A stretch of DNA of 6,995 nucleotides from Syntrophaceae bacterium (GTDB taxonomy: Bacteria; Desulfobacterota; Syntrophia; Syntrophales; UBA2185). A program made the translations under genes and the position numbers. The stretch spans positions 1,049 to 8,043 of the forward strand of contig JAFNGM010000005.1 in assembly GCA_017885225.1 (NCBI GenBank), in the 5' to 3' direction. Positions 6,030-6,995 of this stretch are shown here, one piece after another (the first letter of the stretch is position 1; every line of letters starts with the position of its first letter). A model generated the notes under the pieces. The model saw nothing but the letters and a program-made list of their open reading frames with translations. It was not told the origin of the DNA and did not search any database.

Positions 6030-6995
6030 CTAAGTCTTCTTCAGTTGTCTGCGCACCAGGGCAATATGATCCTTTAACGTATACAAGCTGTTCATGTAGG
6101 GTTTCGGAATCCGGAGTTGATTCGCTTTGTCCTCCAACCGGTCCAGCTTCTTGATCATTTCATTCATGTCCTGTCCGGCACCGGCGACTTGTATATCGTG
6201 TTCAAAACCCCACAGCTCGCCGTAAAGTCTGAAAATCTGACGTTGTATATGCCATTGGTAGACGGAGGGCAGAAAGCTGAACAACGGGTATGCCAAAGCG
6301 GCTATGGGAATCAACAATATCAATATCTGCTCTATGAACACTCCCATCCAGAAAGGGAGATAGTGCTGCAGGAAGGGTTTCCCTGATTTGTAGAATTGAC
6401 GAGCTTCGCTACTCAGCGGAATATCGATCGACTCTGCTGCCGGAAATTGCCCTGCTTTTTGAAAGATTCCCGGTCCGGCGTGGATTTGCTCTGCTGCATC
6501 GAGCAGTAGATATTGGACCGCGGGATGTGTGTCTTTACGAACCACGAGGCTGGCTTTTGTTGCAACTAGATTCACATCAGTGGGCGGCCGATTCTTCGCC
6601 ATGTCACCTACGCCAGCCGGCAGTATCAGTTTGTTCAGATATGGATAAAGCGCAACATAAGCGTCCGCACGGACAGCGCTTGCAAGTTCAACACCATCAG
6701 CAGTAAGCAACTTCCTCACAATAGGAGAATTCCAGGAGGTCACTATTGCTGCAGCATCAATCTCGCCCCGAAGCAGCTTATCGCCGGCTTCCTGATACGT
6801 CAGGGGAAGCAGCTTGGTGATATGCTCATTGATACCAAGGAGTCGAAGTATTTCGAGTGACAGCTTCCGCGATCCGCTACCCTCGGGGCCGATCGATATT
6901 CGTTTCCCCTGCAGACTCTTGTAACCAACCGATATCCCAGACCGGTAAAAAAACCAAAAGGGTTCATAGGATATTGTGCCAAGCGATACAAGATC
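6030..6995 (-). CDS. TAXI-family TRAP solute receptor with C-terminal membrane segment (5' end off the window)
   Basis: The open frame enters at 6995 and gives 321 codons ending in TAG at 6030; the N-terminus is missing. It begins DLVSLGTISYEPFWFFYRSG and continues KSLQGKRISIGPEGSGSRKL (26-45), the signature ligand-binding core of TAXI (TRAP-associated extracytoplasmic immunogenic) receptors, followed by AGDKLLRGEIDAAAIVTSW (70-88). These periplasmic receptors usually hand small organic acids to a TRAP permease. Residues about 213-247 form a strongly hydrophobic stretch that should cross the membrane once or twice. About 70 charged residues follow, including KKLDRLEDKANQLR, which may form a short coil. 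Internal GTG or ATG codons could be mistaken for starts, but the family core lies upstream of them. No permease gene follows. The next gene, after 284 bp, is a sulfatase. TAXI receptors with a C-terminal membrane anchor are known; the ligand is not predictable here. Confidence 0.9.
   Translation of the reverse strand, partial: DLVSLGTISYEPFWFFYRSGISVGYKSLQGKRISIGPEGSGSRKLSLEILRLLGINEHITKLLPLTYQEAGDKLLRGEIDAAAIVTSWNSPIVRKLLTADGVELASAVRADAYVALYPYLNKLILPAGVGDMAKNRPPTDVNLVATKASLVVRKDTHPAVQYLLLDAAEQIHAGPGIFQKAGQFPAAESIDIPLSSEARQFYKSGKPFLQHYLPFWMGVFIEQILILLIPIAALAYPLFSFLPSVYQWHIQRQIFRLYGELWGFEHDIQVAGAGQDMNEMIKKLDRLEDKANQLRIPKPYMNSLYTLKDHIALVRRQLKKT

Noticed and set aside
6800..6991. Minus frame of 63 codons at the right edge
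   Set aside because: It is out of frame with the TAXI receptor, whose signature motifs run through the same DNA in another frame.

Overview
The window (6,995 bp, moderately GC-rich) looks like a chromosomal segment of a Gram-negative bacterium. Three things support this: a FadL/OmpP1-type outer-membrane porin with a C-terminal aromatic residue, a remnant of a second outer-membrane channel, and several Sec signal peptides. The mix of a TAXI-type TRAP solute receptor, sulfatases and a FadL porin would fit a deltaproteobacterium (Desulfobacterota) or a related proteobacterium. This placement is an inference and cannot be settled from the sequence alone. No tRNA, rRNA, CRISPR array, transposase or integrase was seen.

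All real genes lie on the minus strand, so transcription runs from high to low coordinates. In that order: the C-terminal 321 residues of a TAXI-family solute receptor with a membrane segment and charged tail (6995-6030); a leader region of about 280 bp; a complete secreted arylsulfatase with a CSPTR active-site motif (5745-3238); a frameshifted C-terminal relic of an outer-membrane transporter (about 3188-2884); a complete FadL/OmpP1-family porin (2817-1537) followed by a strong intrinsic terminator; a small secreted beta-rich protein of unknown function (1459-1010); a leader of about 200 bp; and the N-terminal 268 residues of a second, different secreted sulfatase with a CTAGR motif, cut by the window edge (805-1).

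The simplest reading is a locus for periplasmic desulfation of organic sulfate esters. The porin would admit a hydrophobic or aromatic substrate, the two exported sulfatases would remove sulfate, and the small exported protein may assist or bind a product. This is inference from gene clustering; no substrate is encoded in the sequence. Both sulfatases need formylglycine maturation, and no FGE or anSME gene is in the window.

The least ordinary signals are non-coding. A degenerate segment of about 85-95 nt recurs, in the same orientation, upstream of both sulfatase genes. A 20-bp tandem repeat triplicates the Shine-Dalgarno region of the second sulfatase. A strong terminator separates the porin from the small gene, leaving almost no room for a conventional promoter.
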